Assembly (NCBI RefSeq): GCF_001984125.1
Contig: NZ_MTQL01000007.1
Span: 930,001-994,000, forward strand
DNA: 64,000 bases
From: Leifsonia sp. ALI-44-B
GTDB lineage: Bacteria; Actinomycetota; Actinomycetes; Actinomycetales; Microbacteriaceae
Direction: 5' to 3'
The notes under the pieces are model-generated. The model ran no database searches, was not told where the DNA came from, and saw only the letters and a list, made by a program, of their open reading frames with translations. The position numbers and the translations under genes are program-made. Below are positions 50,459-58,745 of the stretch, piece by piece. How positions within the stretch are numbered: position 1 is the stretch's first letter; every line of letters begins with the position of its first letter.

Positions 50459-51289
50459 CTAGGACGCCGGAACCGTCGAGCTGCCCTCGAAGTCGTCGGA
50501 CTCGACCGGATCTTTATCGAGCAGGTCGATGACGCCGCCCAGGATCTCGTCGGGCCGGAACGGGTAGCGGTCGATCTCGGCCTGGTCGCTGATGCCCGTG
50601 AGCACGAGGATGGTGTGCAGCCCGGCCTCGATGCCCGCCACCACATCGGTGTCCATGCGGTCGCCGATCATGCCCGTGTTCTCGGAGTGCGCGCCGATGC
50701 GGTTGAGCGCCGAGCGGAACATCATGGGGTTGGGCTTGCCGACCACGTAGGGCTCTTTGCCCGTGGCCTTCGTGATGAGGGCCGCGATGGCCCCCGTCGC
50801 GGGCAGCACGCCGTCGGCGCTCGGCCCCGTGGCGTCGGGGTTGGTGACGATGAAGCGCGCGCCCTTGATGATGAGGCGGATGGCCTTCGTGATGGCCTCG
50901 AACGAGTAGTTGCGGGTCTCGCCGACGACCACGTAGTCGGGGTCGGTCTCGGTCATGATGAACCCGGCCTCGTGCAGCGCGGTCGTGATGCCGGCCTCGC
51001 CGATGACGAATGCCGAACCGCCCGGCACCTGGTTCTTGAGGAAGTCGGCGGTGGCGAGAGCGGAGGTCCAAATGAACTCTTCGGGCACCTCGAGGCCCGA
51101 CTGGCGCAGGCGCGCGCTCAGGTCGCGCGGGGTGAAGATGGAGTTGTTGGTCAGCACGAGGTAGGGCTTGCCCTGGTCGCGCCACTGCTGCAACAGCTCG
51201 GCGGCGCCGGGCAGCGCACGGTTTTCATGGACGAGAACGCCGTCCATGTCGGTCAACCAGCATTCGACGTCTTCGCGACGAGTGTTCAT
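50459..51289 (-). CDS. HAD-IIA family phosphatase (NagD-like)
   Basis: 276 residues. Motif I WLTDMDGVLV with catalytic Asp14 and Asp16, motif II VLTNNS, the cap-type C2a region in the middle, Lys in VGKPNPMMF, and motif IV MIGDRMDTDVVAG. NagD-like enzymes dephosphorylate small sugar phosphates or nucleotides such as UMP or phosphoglycolate. The last 20 residues are an acidic extension. Monocistronic. Confidence 0.93.
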   Translation of the reverse strand: MNTRREDVECWLTDMDGVLVHENRALPGAAELLQQWRDQGKPYLVLTNNSIFTPRDLSARLRQSGLEVPEEFIWTSALATADFLKNQVPGGSAFVIGEAGITTALHEAGFIMTETDPDYVVVGETRNYSFEAITKAIRLIIKGARFIVTNPDATGPSADGVLPATGAIAALITKATGKEPYVVGKPNPMMFRSALNRIGAHSENTGMIGDRMDTDVVAGIEAGLHTILVLTGISDQAEIDRYPFRPDEILGGVIDLLDKDPVESDDFEGSSTVPAS

Positions 51290-51419
51290 TGCGACCTCTT
51301 TCTGTCCGTGGCCAGTTTAGAGGTTCGGGGTGACAAGGCGAGGGGATGTCTGTGCTCCCACAATCCTCGCCGCAAACGTTCATGCCACTCCGAGGCGGCT
51401 CGTCGGGGGCGGTGATTGA

Positions 51420-52847
51420 ATGAGGGGGATGTCTGACCACAACGAGCCGTCCGCCGCGTCCGCCGCCCCCGCATCCTCCGCCCTGCCGAACTCCTCTGGG
51501 CGACGCTTCGAGCCTGGTTCGGAACCCCGTTTCGAGTCGCCGTGCGGACCGGTCGAGGGCTGGAACGACGGCGCCGTCGTGCGGGCAACGGGCATCCCCT
51601 ATGCCGAAGCCGAGCGCTTCGAGCGGCCGCGGCCCGTGCCCGATCGCGGTGCCGCCGACGTGCTGCGCGCCACCGAGTGGTCGCACGCCTCGCCGCAGCC
51701 CTATAACGCGTTCCTCGAGCAGGTGCTCGGGGCGACGCCCGACCGGCATCCGAGTGAGCACTGCCAGCAACTGTCGGTCACGATGCCGGCCGATCTCGCG
51801 GCCGGCGAGACCGTGCCCGTCATGGTCTGGATCCACGGCGGCTCCTACGCCAACGGCGCGGGCGACCTGCCCGTGATGGATCCGGCGGCGCTCGTGGCCG
51901 AGCAGCGCGTCGTCGTGGTGACCGTGACGTATCGCCTCGGCATCCTGGGCTTTCTCGGCGACGGCACCGACGAGCGGCCCGCCAACCTCGGCCTGCTCGA
52001 CATGCTCGAGGCGTTCCGCTGGGTGCGGCGCAACATCCAGGCGTTCGGCGGCGACCCCGCTCGCGTCACGGCGTTCGGGCAATCGGCGGGCGCGGATGCC
52101 GTGGCTCACCTGCTCGCGGTACCCGAGGCATCCTCCCTCTTCTCGCGGGCGATCATCCAGAGTGCACCCCTCGGACTCGCGCGGGGTCGGGCCCGCATGA
52201 CCTCCCTCATGGCCGAGGCTGCCGCAGAGGTCACGCCCGAGACGCCCGTCGACAAGGTCGTCGCCCTGTCGGCCAAGCTGCAACGCATCGCGGCACCGTT
52301 CGGCCTCAAGGGTGGCATGCCGTTCAGCACGCAATACGGATTCGAACCGCTGCCCGCCGAGCGCACCATCGAGCGGGCCTGGAACGAAGCGGCACCGCGC
52401 GTCGACGTTCTCATCGGGCATACGTCAGAGGAGGGGCGGCTGTTCGTGCCCAACCTGCCGAAGCTGAAGCCGTGGGTGGCGCTGCCGGTCCTAGGCCCCG
52501 TCATCCAAAAGGCCATCGTCGGTCTCGCCACGTGGCTGGTCTACGGGCGCACCGATGCGCGTTTCGCCCGCCGTCATGCGCGGGCGGGCGGCCGCGTGCA
52601 CAGCTACGTCGTGTCGTGGAAGGCACCCGGCAACCCCTTCGGTTCGGCGCACATGATCGACCTGCCACTCCTCTTCGGTAACGAGTCTGCCTGGCGCGAC
52701 GCGGCCCTCGTCGCGGGCGCGACCCGTCAAGAAATCGAGGCCAACGGCAGCATCCTGCGTCAACTGTGGGGCGACTTCGCGCGCGGCGACGCTCTCGCCG
52801 AGCGAGGCCGTGTCCCCGGCCTGATCACCTACCGCCGCGTCGGCTGA
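51420..52847 (+). CDS. carboxylesterase/lipase family protein (type B)
   Basis: 475 residues, cytoplasmic. VMVWIHGGSYANGAG supplies the oxyanion-hole residues, VTAFGQSAGADAVAHLL the nucleophile Ser (family signature FGxSAG), and the acid and His come later (HTSEEGRLF; FGSAHMIDLPLLFGN). The N-terminal 40 residues are a Ser/Pro/Ala-rich extension. Two in-frame ATGs, 51420 and 51429, are possible; 51420 has the better-spaced G-rich upstream sequence. Substrate unknown. Confidence 0.92.
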   Translation: MRGMSDHNEPSAASAAPASSALPNSSGRRFEPGSEPRFESPCGPVEGWNDGAVVRATGIPYAEAERFERPRPVPDRGAADVLRATEWSHASPQPYNAFLEQVLGATPDRHPSEHCQQLSVTMPADLAAGETVPVMVWIHGGSYANGAGDLPVMDPAALVAEQRVVVVTVTYRLGILGFLGDGTDERPANLGLLDMLEAFRWVRRNIQAFGGDPARVTAFGQSAGADAVAHLLAVPEASSLFSRAIIQSAPLGLARGRARMTSLMAEAAAEVTPETPVDKVVALSAKLQRIAAPFGLKGGMPFSTQYGFEPLPAERTIERAWNEAAPRVDVLIGHTSEEGRLFVPNLPKLKPWVALPVLGPVIQKAIVGLATWLVYGRTDARFARRHARAGGRVHSYVVSWKAPGNPFGSAHMIDLPLLFGNESAWRDAALVAGATRQEIEANGSILRQLWGDFARGDALAERGRVPGLITYRRVG

Positions 52848-52898
52848 TCGAAGCTCTTGCTCTTCACCTGACCGGGCTCGTGAGTACCTTCGCATGTC

Positions 52899-53306
52899 TT
52901 ACGGCCGTGTCAGCTGATGAACCCGCTGCGTCGAAACACCCAAGAGCGTTCCGGCGTCGGTGAGGGTGATGCCGGCTTCGCGCAGTTGGGCCACCGCCTG
53001 TCGTCGCAACGCTGCCGCCTCGGATGCCTGCCGCCGGGCTGCTGCCTCAGCCTCCTCGGCTGCGCGCCAGGCATCGTGCGCGGATGCAGGGACGACGACG
53101 TCGATGCTCACGTGAACGTCGTCAATGCGGCGATCAAGCCAGCCCGCGACAACCTCGCGCGCCGCTTCGTCGATTTCGCGCAGTGTGCGGGCCTGACCGC
53201 CCGTGCCGAGCTCGGGGATGTCGATGAACCACCACTTGCCCTGGCGAGTAGCCGTTCCGCGGTAAACGTGTTCTGTGTCGGCGCTGCTCATCGTTTTCTC
53301 CTTCAT
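52899..53306 (-). CDS. hicB: HicB-type antitoxin with C-terminal HTH
   Basis: 135 residues. YRGTATRQGKWWFIDIPELG with TGGQARTLREIDEAAREVVA is the partial RNase-H-like HicB fold that caps the toxin. An Ala/Glu/Arg-rich helix follows, then a C-terminal HTH, LREAGITLTDAGTLLGVSTQ RVHQL, for autoregulation. The start overlaps the hicA stop (ATGA); a second in-frame ATG at 53288 is an alternative. Confidence 0.85.
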   Translation of the reverse strand: MKEKTMSSADTEHVYRGTATRQGKWWFIDIPELGTGGQARTLREIDEAAREVVAGWLDRRIDDVHVSIDVVVPASAHDAWRAAEEAEAAARRQASEAAALRRQAVAQLREAGITLTDAGTLLGVSTQRVHQLTRP

Positions 53307-53509
53307 CGCCACCTCTCCGGCGCGTTCGGTACGACGTTCATGATCTGCCGCACGATGCCCGGTGCCACGGTCTTGTGATGCGGCACGGTCACCCGCAGGG
53401 TCTCGTCGGCAGACACCCACGTCTCGTGGCTGCCCGTCGTCCGTTTCTTATGCCACTGACTCCGCCGAAGAAACTTCTCGACCTCGCGATACTTGACTGC
53501 CCTGACCAT
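53303..53509 (-). CDS. hicA: HicA-type mRNA interferase toxin
   Basis: 68 residues, a complete small double-stranded-RNA-binding fold: KYREVEKFLRRSQWHKKRTT, GSHETWVSADETLRVTVPHH, and KTVAPGIVRQIM. The catalytic His28 sits in the conserved GSHETW. The toxin gene comes first, as is usual for hicAB, and is coupled to the antitoxin by a 4-bp overlap. Cleaves mRNA when released from HicB. Confidence 0.93.
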   Translation of the reverse strand: MVRAVKYREVEKFLRRSQWHKKRTTGSHETWVSADETLRVTVPHHKTVAPGIVRQIMNVVPNAPERWR

Positions 53510-53518
53510 TCGGCAAAT

Positions 53519-53544
53519 CTAGGGCCTCTTGAGGGCGCATCTAG
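53519..53544. promoter_or_regulatory. possible hicAB operator
   Basis: CTAG at 53519-53522 and 53541-53544 flank a CCTC-TT-GAGG inverted repeat (53525-53534) just upstream of hicA on the minus strand. The symmetry suggests a HicB binding site, but this is only positional. Confidence 0.35.
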
Positions 53545-53638
53545 AGCCTATAGAAATCTGTGGAGAGAAAGCAAGAATCGATCCTGGGGAGAGCGGTCCG
53601 CGCGGCCTGCAGACTCCCGGTCGAACGGTCGAACGAGC

Positions 53639-53656
53639 CAGCGGGCAGACCCGCTG
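53639..53656 (-). terminator. hairpin after the HAD-IIB gene
   Basis: CAGCGGG (53639-53645) pairs with CCCGCTG (53650-53656) across a 4-nt loop, 9 bp beyond the HAD gene stop on the minus strand. It has no T-run. Confidence 0.5.
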
Positions 53657-53665
53657 AGTCGGCGC

Positions 53666-54433
53666 CTATCGCGCCGCGAGGCGGGGGATGAGCGCGTCGA
53701 GGTGCGCGGCCGTGTCTTCCCAGCCCTCGACGGCGATGCACTCGACGCCGAGCGCCTTCACGGGGTAGTCGTTGCCGCCCTCGTCGAGGCGGTCGCCGAC
53801 GAAGAGCATGTCGTCGAGCGGCGTGTGCGCCAGTTCGACCAGTTTGTTCATGCCGTAGGCCTTGTCGATGCCGCGGCGCGTGATGTCGACCGACGTCGAA
53901 CCGCCCGAACGCACCTCGAGGTCGGGCAGCTCGGCCTGCACGGCTTCGCGCAGCGACTCCTTCTTCGAACCCGTCGGGTCCCACGCCTGCTTAGCGGCTA
54001 CGGGCGCCTGCTGTCCGAGCGCCGAGAACGTGATCTGCGACCCGCGGTCCTCGAGAATCGGGCCCCAGACCTCGGTCTCCCACAGGCCCAAACGGCGGGC
54101 GGATGCTTCGACGGCGGCCAGCGCGCGCGCCTTCTCGTCATCGCTCAGGTTGTGGGCATAGATCTGCGCCCAGGTGCCGTCGACGTAACGGTAGTACTGC
54201 GTGCCGCACGTGGGCATCAGGTGCAGCTTCGCGAGCCGCTCCGGGTTGGCGCCCTCGAGACGGTCGACGACCTGGTTCTGGAATTGCGTGAAGTTGCCGC
54301 CCGAGATGATGCACACCTCGACCTGGTCGAGCAGGCTCAGGAGCAGCTCAGACATCCGCGGGTCGATGGCTGTTTTCGACGGCGCGAGGGTGTCGTCGAG
54401 GTCGAAGGCCACGAGGCGGGGGAGAGAGGTCAC
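53666..54433 (-). CDS. HAD-IIB (Cof/phosphomannomutase-like) hydrolase
   Basis: 255 residues from the GTG at 54433. Motif I LVAFDLDDTLAPSK with Asp11/Asp13, motif II CIISGGNFTQF, a C2b-type cap in the centre, and motif IV LFVGDRLDEGGNDYPV, where GGNDYP is typical of eukaryotic-type phosphomannomutase relatives. The enzyme is either a sugar-phosphate phosphatase or a mutase-like protein. It lies between the hicAB locus and the TrmH-like gene. Confidence 0.9.
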   Translation of the reverse strand: MTSLPRLVAFDLDDTLAPSKTAIDPRMSELLLSLLDQVEVCIISGGNFTQFQNQVVDRLEGANPERLAKLHLMPTCGTQYYRYVDGTWAQIYAHNLSDDEKARALAAVEASARRLGLWETEVWGPILEDRGSQITFSALGQQAPVAAKQAWDPTGSKKESLREAVQAELPDLEVRSGGSTSVDITRRGIDKAYGMNKLVELAHTPLDDMLFVGDRLDEGGNDYPVKALGVECIAVEGWEDTAAHLDALIPRLAAR

Positions 54434-54523
54434 GAGGCCGCTTTCTGTCGGGAGGGGCGGTAGCTCACCGCCAGCCGATGCTACCAAAACGGCGTGTGCA
54501 TCCCCGGGAGGTAGATTTGGCGG

Positions 54524-55171
54524 ATGCCTGACGAAACGCCGAATCCGACGAACGAGCTGTCGACCAACGGCGTCGGCCCGTGGGTGGGCGAGTGGCCCGT
54601 CGAGGAGTGGTACGACCCCGAGCTGCTCGAGCGCGGCGACACCCGCAACGTGATCGACCGCTACCGCTACTGGACCATGGACGCGATCGTGGCCGACCTC
54701 GACCGGCACCGGCATCCGTTTCACGTTGCTATCGAGAATTGGCAGCACGACATGAACATCGGCTCGATCGTGCGCAGCGCCAACGCGTTCGCGGCCGACA
54801 CCGTGCATATCGTTGGCCGTCGCCGCTGGAACAAGCGTGGCGCCATGGTCACCGACCGTTATCAGCACGTCGAATACCACGCGGATGTCGCGGGCCTCGT
54901 CGCCTGGGCCCGCGAGCAGTCGATGCCCATCATCGCCATCGACAACGTCCCCGGCTCGGTCATCATCGAAACGTTCGCCTTTCCCGCGCGTTGCCTCCTC
55001 TTGTTCGGACAGGAGGGCCCGGGCCTCTCGGACGAGGCCGTCGCGGCCGCCGACGCCGTCGTAGAGATCAGCCAATTCGGCTCGACCCGCTCGATCAACG
55101 CCTCGGCCGCCGCCGCCGTCACGATGCACGCTTGGGTCCTGCAACACGTCACCTTCGGCTCCGCTGAGTAG
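54524..55171 (+). CDS. TrmH/SpoU-family RNA 2'-O-methyltransferase
   Basis: 215 residues. The SPOUT knot motifs are present: motif 1 MNIGSIVRSANAF, motif 2 LLLFGQEGPGLS, and motif 3 ISQFGSTRSINASAAAAVTM. The Arg and Asn/Ser residues bind SAM and activate the ribose 2'-OH. The N-terminus (about 60 residues with WVGEWPVEEWYDPELL) is an actinobacterial extension. The target (tRNA or rRNA) cannot be told from sequence. Confidence 0.93.
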   Translation: MPDETPNPTNELSTNGVGPWVGEWPVEEWYDPELLERGDTRNVIDRYRYWTMDAIVADLDRHRHPFHVAIENWQHDMNIGSIVRSANAFAADTVHIVGRRRWNKRGAMVTDRYQHVEYHADVAGLVAWAREQSMPIIAIDNVPGSVIIETFAFPARCLLLFGQEGPGLSDEAVAAADAVVEISQFGSTRSINASAAAAVTMHAWVLQHVTFGSAE

Positions 55172-55207
55172 TCTCGCCCGCCACTGAGTAGTCATCCCGT
55201 CAACAAA

Positions 55208-55243
55208 TGAGTACTCAAAGTACGGCAAGTACTTGAAGTACTG
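55208..55243. promoter_or_regulatory. iterated GTAC operator of the Phd-type toxin-antitoxin locus
   Basis: GTAC occurs at 55211, 55220, 55229 and 55238, exactly every 9 bp, each preceded by A or AA. Two copies lie in local palindromes (GAGTACTC, CAAGTACTTG). The array is 25 bp before the antitoxin start and fits cooperative Phd/YefM binding with toxin-dependent conditional autoregulation. Confidence 0.6.
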
Positions 55244-55267
55244 GTTTGGATGGGGGAGGCTGATGTC

Positions 55268-55690
55268 ATGTCTCCTGAAACTTCCCGCCACTACGCGTCG
55301 TTCACCGACGCCCGCACGCATCTGCGGGACGTGCTCGACGCCGCCGAAAGCGGGCACACCGTCACGCTGACGCGAGAAGGAGCCCGATCGGCGGTCGTCT
55401 CCGCCGATCGCCTCCGGTCCTTCCTCGCCGAGAGTCTTCCTTCGCAGGCCCAGGTCGCTCACGAAGACGGCGCCTTCGTCGTGTTCCTCGCCAATCGCCC
55501 GTTCGTCTCCGAGGGAGCCACGCTCGACGAGGCGCTCGACGACCTCGTCGTATCCCTCCGTGAGTACGCGCTCGACTGGGAGGACCACCTCGGCAAGGCT
55601 CCCAACCACTCCGGCGAATGGGGCCTCGTCCAACTCATCAACCTGTCTACCGATGAGCAGCTCGCCGACTGGGTGAGGGCCGCGCAATGA
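55268..55690 (+). CDS. Phd/YefM-type antitoxin
   Basis: 140 residues from the ATG at 55268, placed by the GGGGGAGG seven bases upstream. The N-terminal Phd fold is YASFTDARTHLRDVLDAAES GHTVTLTREGARSAVVSADR. The C-terminal 70 residues, with FVSEGATLDEALDDLVVSLR and a WEDHL segment, form the toxin-neutralising region and are longer than in classical Phd. Its stop overlaps the toxin start by 4 bp. Confidence 0.87.
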   Translation: MSPETSRHYASFTDARTHLRDVLDAAESGHTVTLTREGARSAVVSADRLRSFLAESLPSQAQVAHEDGAFVVFLANRPFVSEGATLDEALDDLVVSLREYALDWEDHLGKAPNHSGEWGLVQLINLSTDEQLADWVRAAQ

Positions 55691-56142
55691 GCAAACATCC
55701 ACCCGCATCGCGCACCCACCACAATGCGTTCTGCGAGACCGAGAAGTGGACGCTGGTGCGCGGTGCCACGGGCAAGACCGTTTCCCACCACCGCACCTAC
55801 GAATTGCCGCTCCGCAGCGGCCGCATTCTGCGCACGCGCATTTCGCGGCCGATCGACAAGAGCGAATATCGCCCGTCGATGTGGTCACACATCTTGCGCT
55901 ACCAGCTCGAGGTCGACACGGACACGTTTTGGCGATGCGTCTCCGGCGGCGAGCTGCCCGAACGCGAGCCGACTCGGCCGCGCCCAGACAGCGGTCTCTC
56001 CTTCTACTTGCTCGACCAGATCACGCGCATGCTGGGCGTCGATCCCCGTGAAGCAGCCTCGATGAGCGACGAGGACGCTCAAGCCATCCTGAATCAGTAT
56101 TGGACGACGCGCGCCGAAGAGGCTGGCGCGTTCCAGCGCTGA
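55687..56142 (+). CDS. toxin of the Phd-type locus (annotated family: cytotoxic translational repressor)
   Basis: 151 residues. SHHRTYELPLRSGRILRTRI with SRPIDKSEYRPSMWSHILRY is the conserved core of a group of actinobacterial proteins usually named cytotoxic translational repressors of toxin-antitoxin systems. The C-terminus (FYLLDQITRMLGVDPREAAS) is helical. The conserved His, Arg and Tyr residues recall RelE-like RNases, but no mechanism is shown for this group. It is translated from an ATGA overlap with its antitoxin. Confidence 0.8.
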   Translation: MSKHPPASRTHHNAFCETEKWTLVRGATGKTVSHHRTYELPLRSGRILRTRISRPIDKSEYRPSMWSHILRYQLEVDTDTFWRCVSGGELPEREPTRPRPDSGLSFYLLDQITRMLGVDPREAASMSDEDAQAILNQYWTTRAEEAGAFQR

Positions 56143-56178
56143 CCACCGGCGCGGGCTTCGGCGCCGCTCCGTGCCGCG

Positions 56179-58074
56179 CTAGCCGATGAGGCTCGGCTGC
56201 AGGTCGCGCAGTGTGCGGAAGTGGGTCATGCGCGTGACCCCGATGGCGGCCACGACGAGCGCGCCGACCAGCACGAGAGCGAGCAAGATGGCGTCGTGCC
56301 CGGCCGCCGCCGCGTCACCGCCATACATGAGCTGGCGGATGCCGTCGACCGCGAAGCCCATGGGCAGGAAGTGGTGCAGCCACGCGAGGGGCTCCGGCAG
56401 CGTCTGCCACGGGAACGTTCCGCCCGCGGTCACCAGCTGCAGCACCATGAGCACGAGCCCGAGGAACTGCCCCACGCTGCCCAACCAGATGTTCAAAGCC
56501 AGAATGATGGCCGTAAAGGTCAGCGAGGCGAGCACCATCATGCCGTAGGTGCCGATCGGGTTCTGAATCTCGAAGTGCAGCGCCCCGGCCAGCACGCCGA
56601 ACAGCGCGACCATCTGGATGGCCCCGAGCGCGCCGGGCGTGATCCATCCGGCCAGCGTGACCTTGATGGGCGAGTGCAGTGCCGTGATGGCGCGCCGTGA
56701 CACGGGTTTCACGATGAGGAACAGCGCATAGATGCCGATCCACGCGGCGAGCGACACGAAGAAGGGCGCGAGACCGGCGCCGTACGTGCCCGCCGACGTG
56801 ACGGCCGTGTTCTTGAGCGTCACCGGGTCGGCGATGTTCTTCGCCTGGGCGTCGCGCTGCGCATCCGTGTTGTCGGGGATCTGCGAGACACCGCTCGACA
56901 GCCCGTCCTCGAGCATCTGCAAACCGTCGCGCAGGGTCACGAGGCCGCTGGCGAGCGATTGGGCGCCGTCGTTGGCCTGGCTCGCGCCTTCGGCAAGTTG
57001 GCTCGAGCCGGATGCGGCCTGCCCGATGCCCTGCACGAGCGCGGGCGAGGCATCCGCCAACGTCTGCGCACCCGTGGCCACCTGCTGTGCGCCCGACGCG
57101 AGCGTGTTGAGCTGCCCGGCCGCTGCCTTCACCTGTTGGTTGCCCGACGTGATGCGCTGCCCGAGGGGGTCGAGGCCCGCCAGCACGCGGTCGATCTGCG
57201 CCTGGTCGAGGCCGAGGTCGACGAGGTCCTGTTGGATGCGGGCGCGCGCGGCCGGCACCTCGTCGGCGATCTGCTGCGTGACCCCGGCGACCTGCGTGCC
57301 GTAGCCCGCGATCTTCTGGTTTCCGGCGGCCACCTGGGCCGCGCCGGCGGCGAGTTGCGCGCTCTGGGCGGGCAGCGACGCGGTCTTCGACTGCAACTCG
57401 GCCAGGCCGTCGCGCAGCGTGGCGCTTCCCGTGGCGAGTTGCGCGGTGCCGTCGGCCAGCTGCGCCGACCCGTCGACCGCCGTGTTGGCGCCGTCGAGCA
57501 GTTTCTGCGTGCCGTCGACGGCATCGACGAGGTTCACGCGCACCTCGGCCAAACCATCCAGGAACGTGTTGGCGGCCTTCTCGTTGACGGTCTTCACGAT
57601 GGATGTCTGGATCGTCTTGACGGCCTGCTCGCCGATGGTCGACGCGAGATAGCTATTGGCGTCGTTCGTGGTGAGCAGCACCTCGGCCTGGCGCGGGTTA
57701 TCGCTGTCGGAGGACGTGAGCGATTGCGAGAAGTTGCTCGGCAGCGTGACCGAGAAGTCGTACGCGCCGTTCTTCACGCCCACGGCCGCGTTCTTGGCGC
57801 TCACGCGGTGCCACTGGAAGCTGCCGTCTTCGATCAGCTGATCGGCCACGTCGTCGCCGAAGTTGGTGGTGGTGCCGTTGTCGTCGGCGCCGGTGTCGCT
57901 CACGACGAGCGCCACGGGAACCTGGTCGAGCTTGGAGTAGGGGTCTTGGTTGGCCCACAGGTAGAGGCCGCCATAGATGATGGGCACGCACATGAGCGCC
58001 ACGAGGGCGAGGCGGGCCATCTTGGTGGACCAGAGGCGGGCGAGCTCGGCTCGCACCATGGCAAAGATTTTCAC
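56179..58074 (-). CDS. YhgE/Pip family membrane protein (ABC-2 type permease-like)
   Basis: 631 residues from the GTG at 58074. MVRAELARLWSTKMARLALV and ALMCVPIIYGGLYLWANQDP form the hallmark YhgE/Pip N-terminus and first helix. A long extracellular region follows, with Ala/Gln/Gly-rich repeats (AQLADGTAQLATGSATLRDG, LAAGAAQVAAGNQKIAGY), then five C-terminal helices and PMGFAVDGIRQLMYGG. The family includes phage-infection proteins and permeases linked to secretion. It overlaps the preceding ATPase-like gene (GTGA). Confidence 0.92.
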   Translation of the reverse strand: MKIFAMVRAELARLWSTKMARLALVALMCVPIIYGGLYLWANQDPYSKLDQVPVALVVSDTGADDNGTTTNFGDDVADQLIEDGSFQWHRVSAKNAAVGVKNGAYDFSVTLPSNFSQSLTSSDSDNPRQAEVLLTTNDANSYLASTIGEQAVKTIQTSIVKTVNEKAANTFLDGLAEVRVNLVDAVDGTQKLLDGANTAVDGSAQLADGTAQLATGSATLRDGLAELQSKTASLPAQSAQLAAGAAQVAAGNQKIAGYGTQVAGVTQQIADEVPAARARIQQDLVDLGLDQAQIDRVLAGLDPLGQRITSGNQQVKAAAGQLNTLASGAQQVATGAQTLADASPALVQGIGQAASGSSQLAEGASQANDGAQSLASGLVTLRDGLQMLEDGLSSGVSQIPDNTDAQRDAQAKNIADPVTLKNTAVTSAGTYGAGLAPFFVSLAAWIGIYALFLIVKPVSRRAITALHSPIKVTLAGWITPGALGAIQMVALFGVLAGALHFEIQNPIGTYGMMVLASLTFTAIILALNIWLGSVGQFLGLVLMVLQLVTAGGTFPWQTLPEPLAWLHHFLPMGFAVDGIRQLMYGGDAAAAGHDAILLALVLVGALVVAAIGVTRMTHFRTLRDLQPSLIG

Positions 58075-58745
58075 GCCGGGTTCTCCGAAGTTTCGTCGGT
58101 GGTGCCGAAGAGGGGCACGGTGTCGGCGGGCACGGTGCTCGACACTTTCTGGGTGGTGTTGGCGTCGATGGCGGTGGCCGCGGCGTCGCCCGCGATGACG
58201 AGCACGGCGTAGCCGCGCGCTGCCAGCTGGCGGGCTACGCGCCACCACTCGAGGGGGTTGCCGCCGTGGCGGTCGGGCGAGACGATGACGAGCGCGCCCA
58301 CGCCCTGGCGCAGAATGGCCAGCTCGGTGAGCAGGCGCACGCGGGTGGTGGGTTCGAGGGTGGCCATCGTGGTGCGCGACAGCTCCTGCCAGCCGTGTTC
58401 GGCAAGCCAGCGGCTGACGGCTATGGGGTGGTCGGGGCGGCCGGCGAACATGAGCTCTTCGGCCGTGACACCCGCGACGGTGGCGTTGCTGTTGGGCTCG
58501 CAGACATCCGGTGCATCGATGAGCGCGATCTCGGCCCGCATGCGCTTGGTGTCGGGCGTGCCGTCGATCGTCACGCTGCCGGTTTCGGGCTTCATGCGAC
58601 CGGATGCGATGAGCCCCAACACCGTGGGACGCTGCGCCGTCTCGGCGCGCGAGAACGTGGCGCTGCCCGTCTGGAACGACAGCGAGGTCGCAGGAAGCGA
58701 AGATGCATCCCGACCTTTTGTCACGTCTACGAGTTCGACTCTCAT
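58071..58745 (-). CDS. ABC-ATPase-like protein lacking the Walker A motif
   Basis: 224 residues from the ATG at 58745. MRVELVDVTKGRDASSLPAT begins like an ABC ATPase, and GLIASGRMKPETGSVTIDGT matches the segment just after the P-loop. However, the expected GxxGxGK[ST] is replaced by SRAETAQRPTVLG, and no clear signature or Walker B aspartate is seen; LVIVSPDRHGGN stands where Walker B would be. It overlaps both the TetR gene upstream and the YhgE gene downstream, so it is probably a structural or regulatory partner that does not hydrolyse ATP. Confidence 0.75.
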   Translation of the reverse strand: MRVELVDVTKGRDASSLPATSLSFQTGSATFSRAETAQRPTVLGLIASGRMKPETGSVTIDGTPDTKRMRAEIALIDAPDVCEPNSNATVAGVTAEELMFAGRPDHPIAVSRWLAEHGWQELSRTTMATLEPTTRVRLLTELAILRQGVGALVIVSPDRHGGNPLEWWRVARQLAARGYAVLVIAGDAAATAIDANTTQKVSSTVPADTVPLFGTTDETSENPA

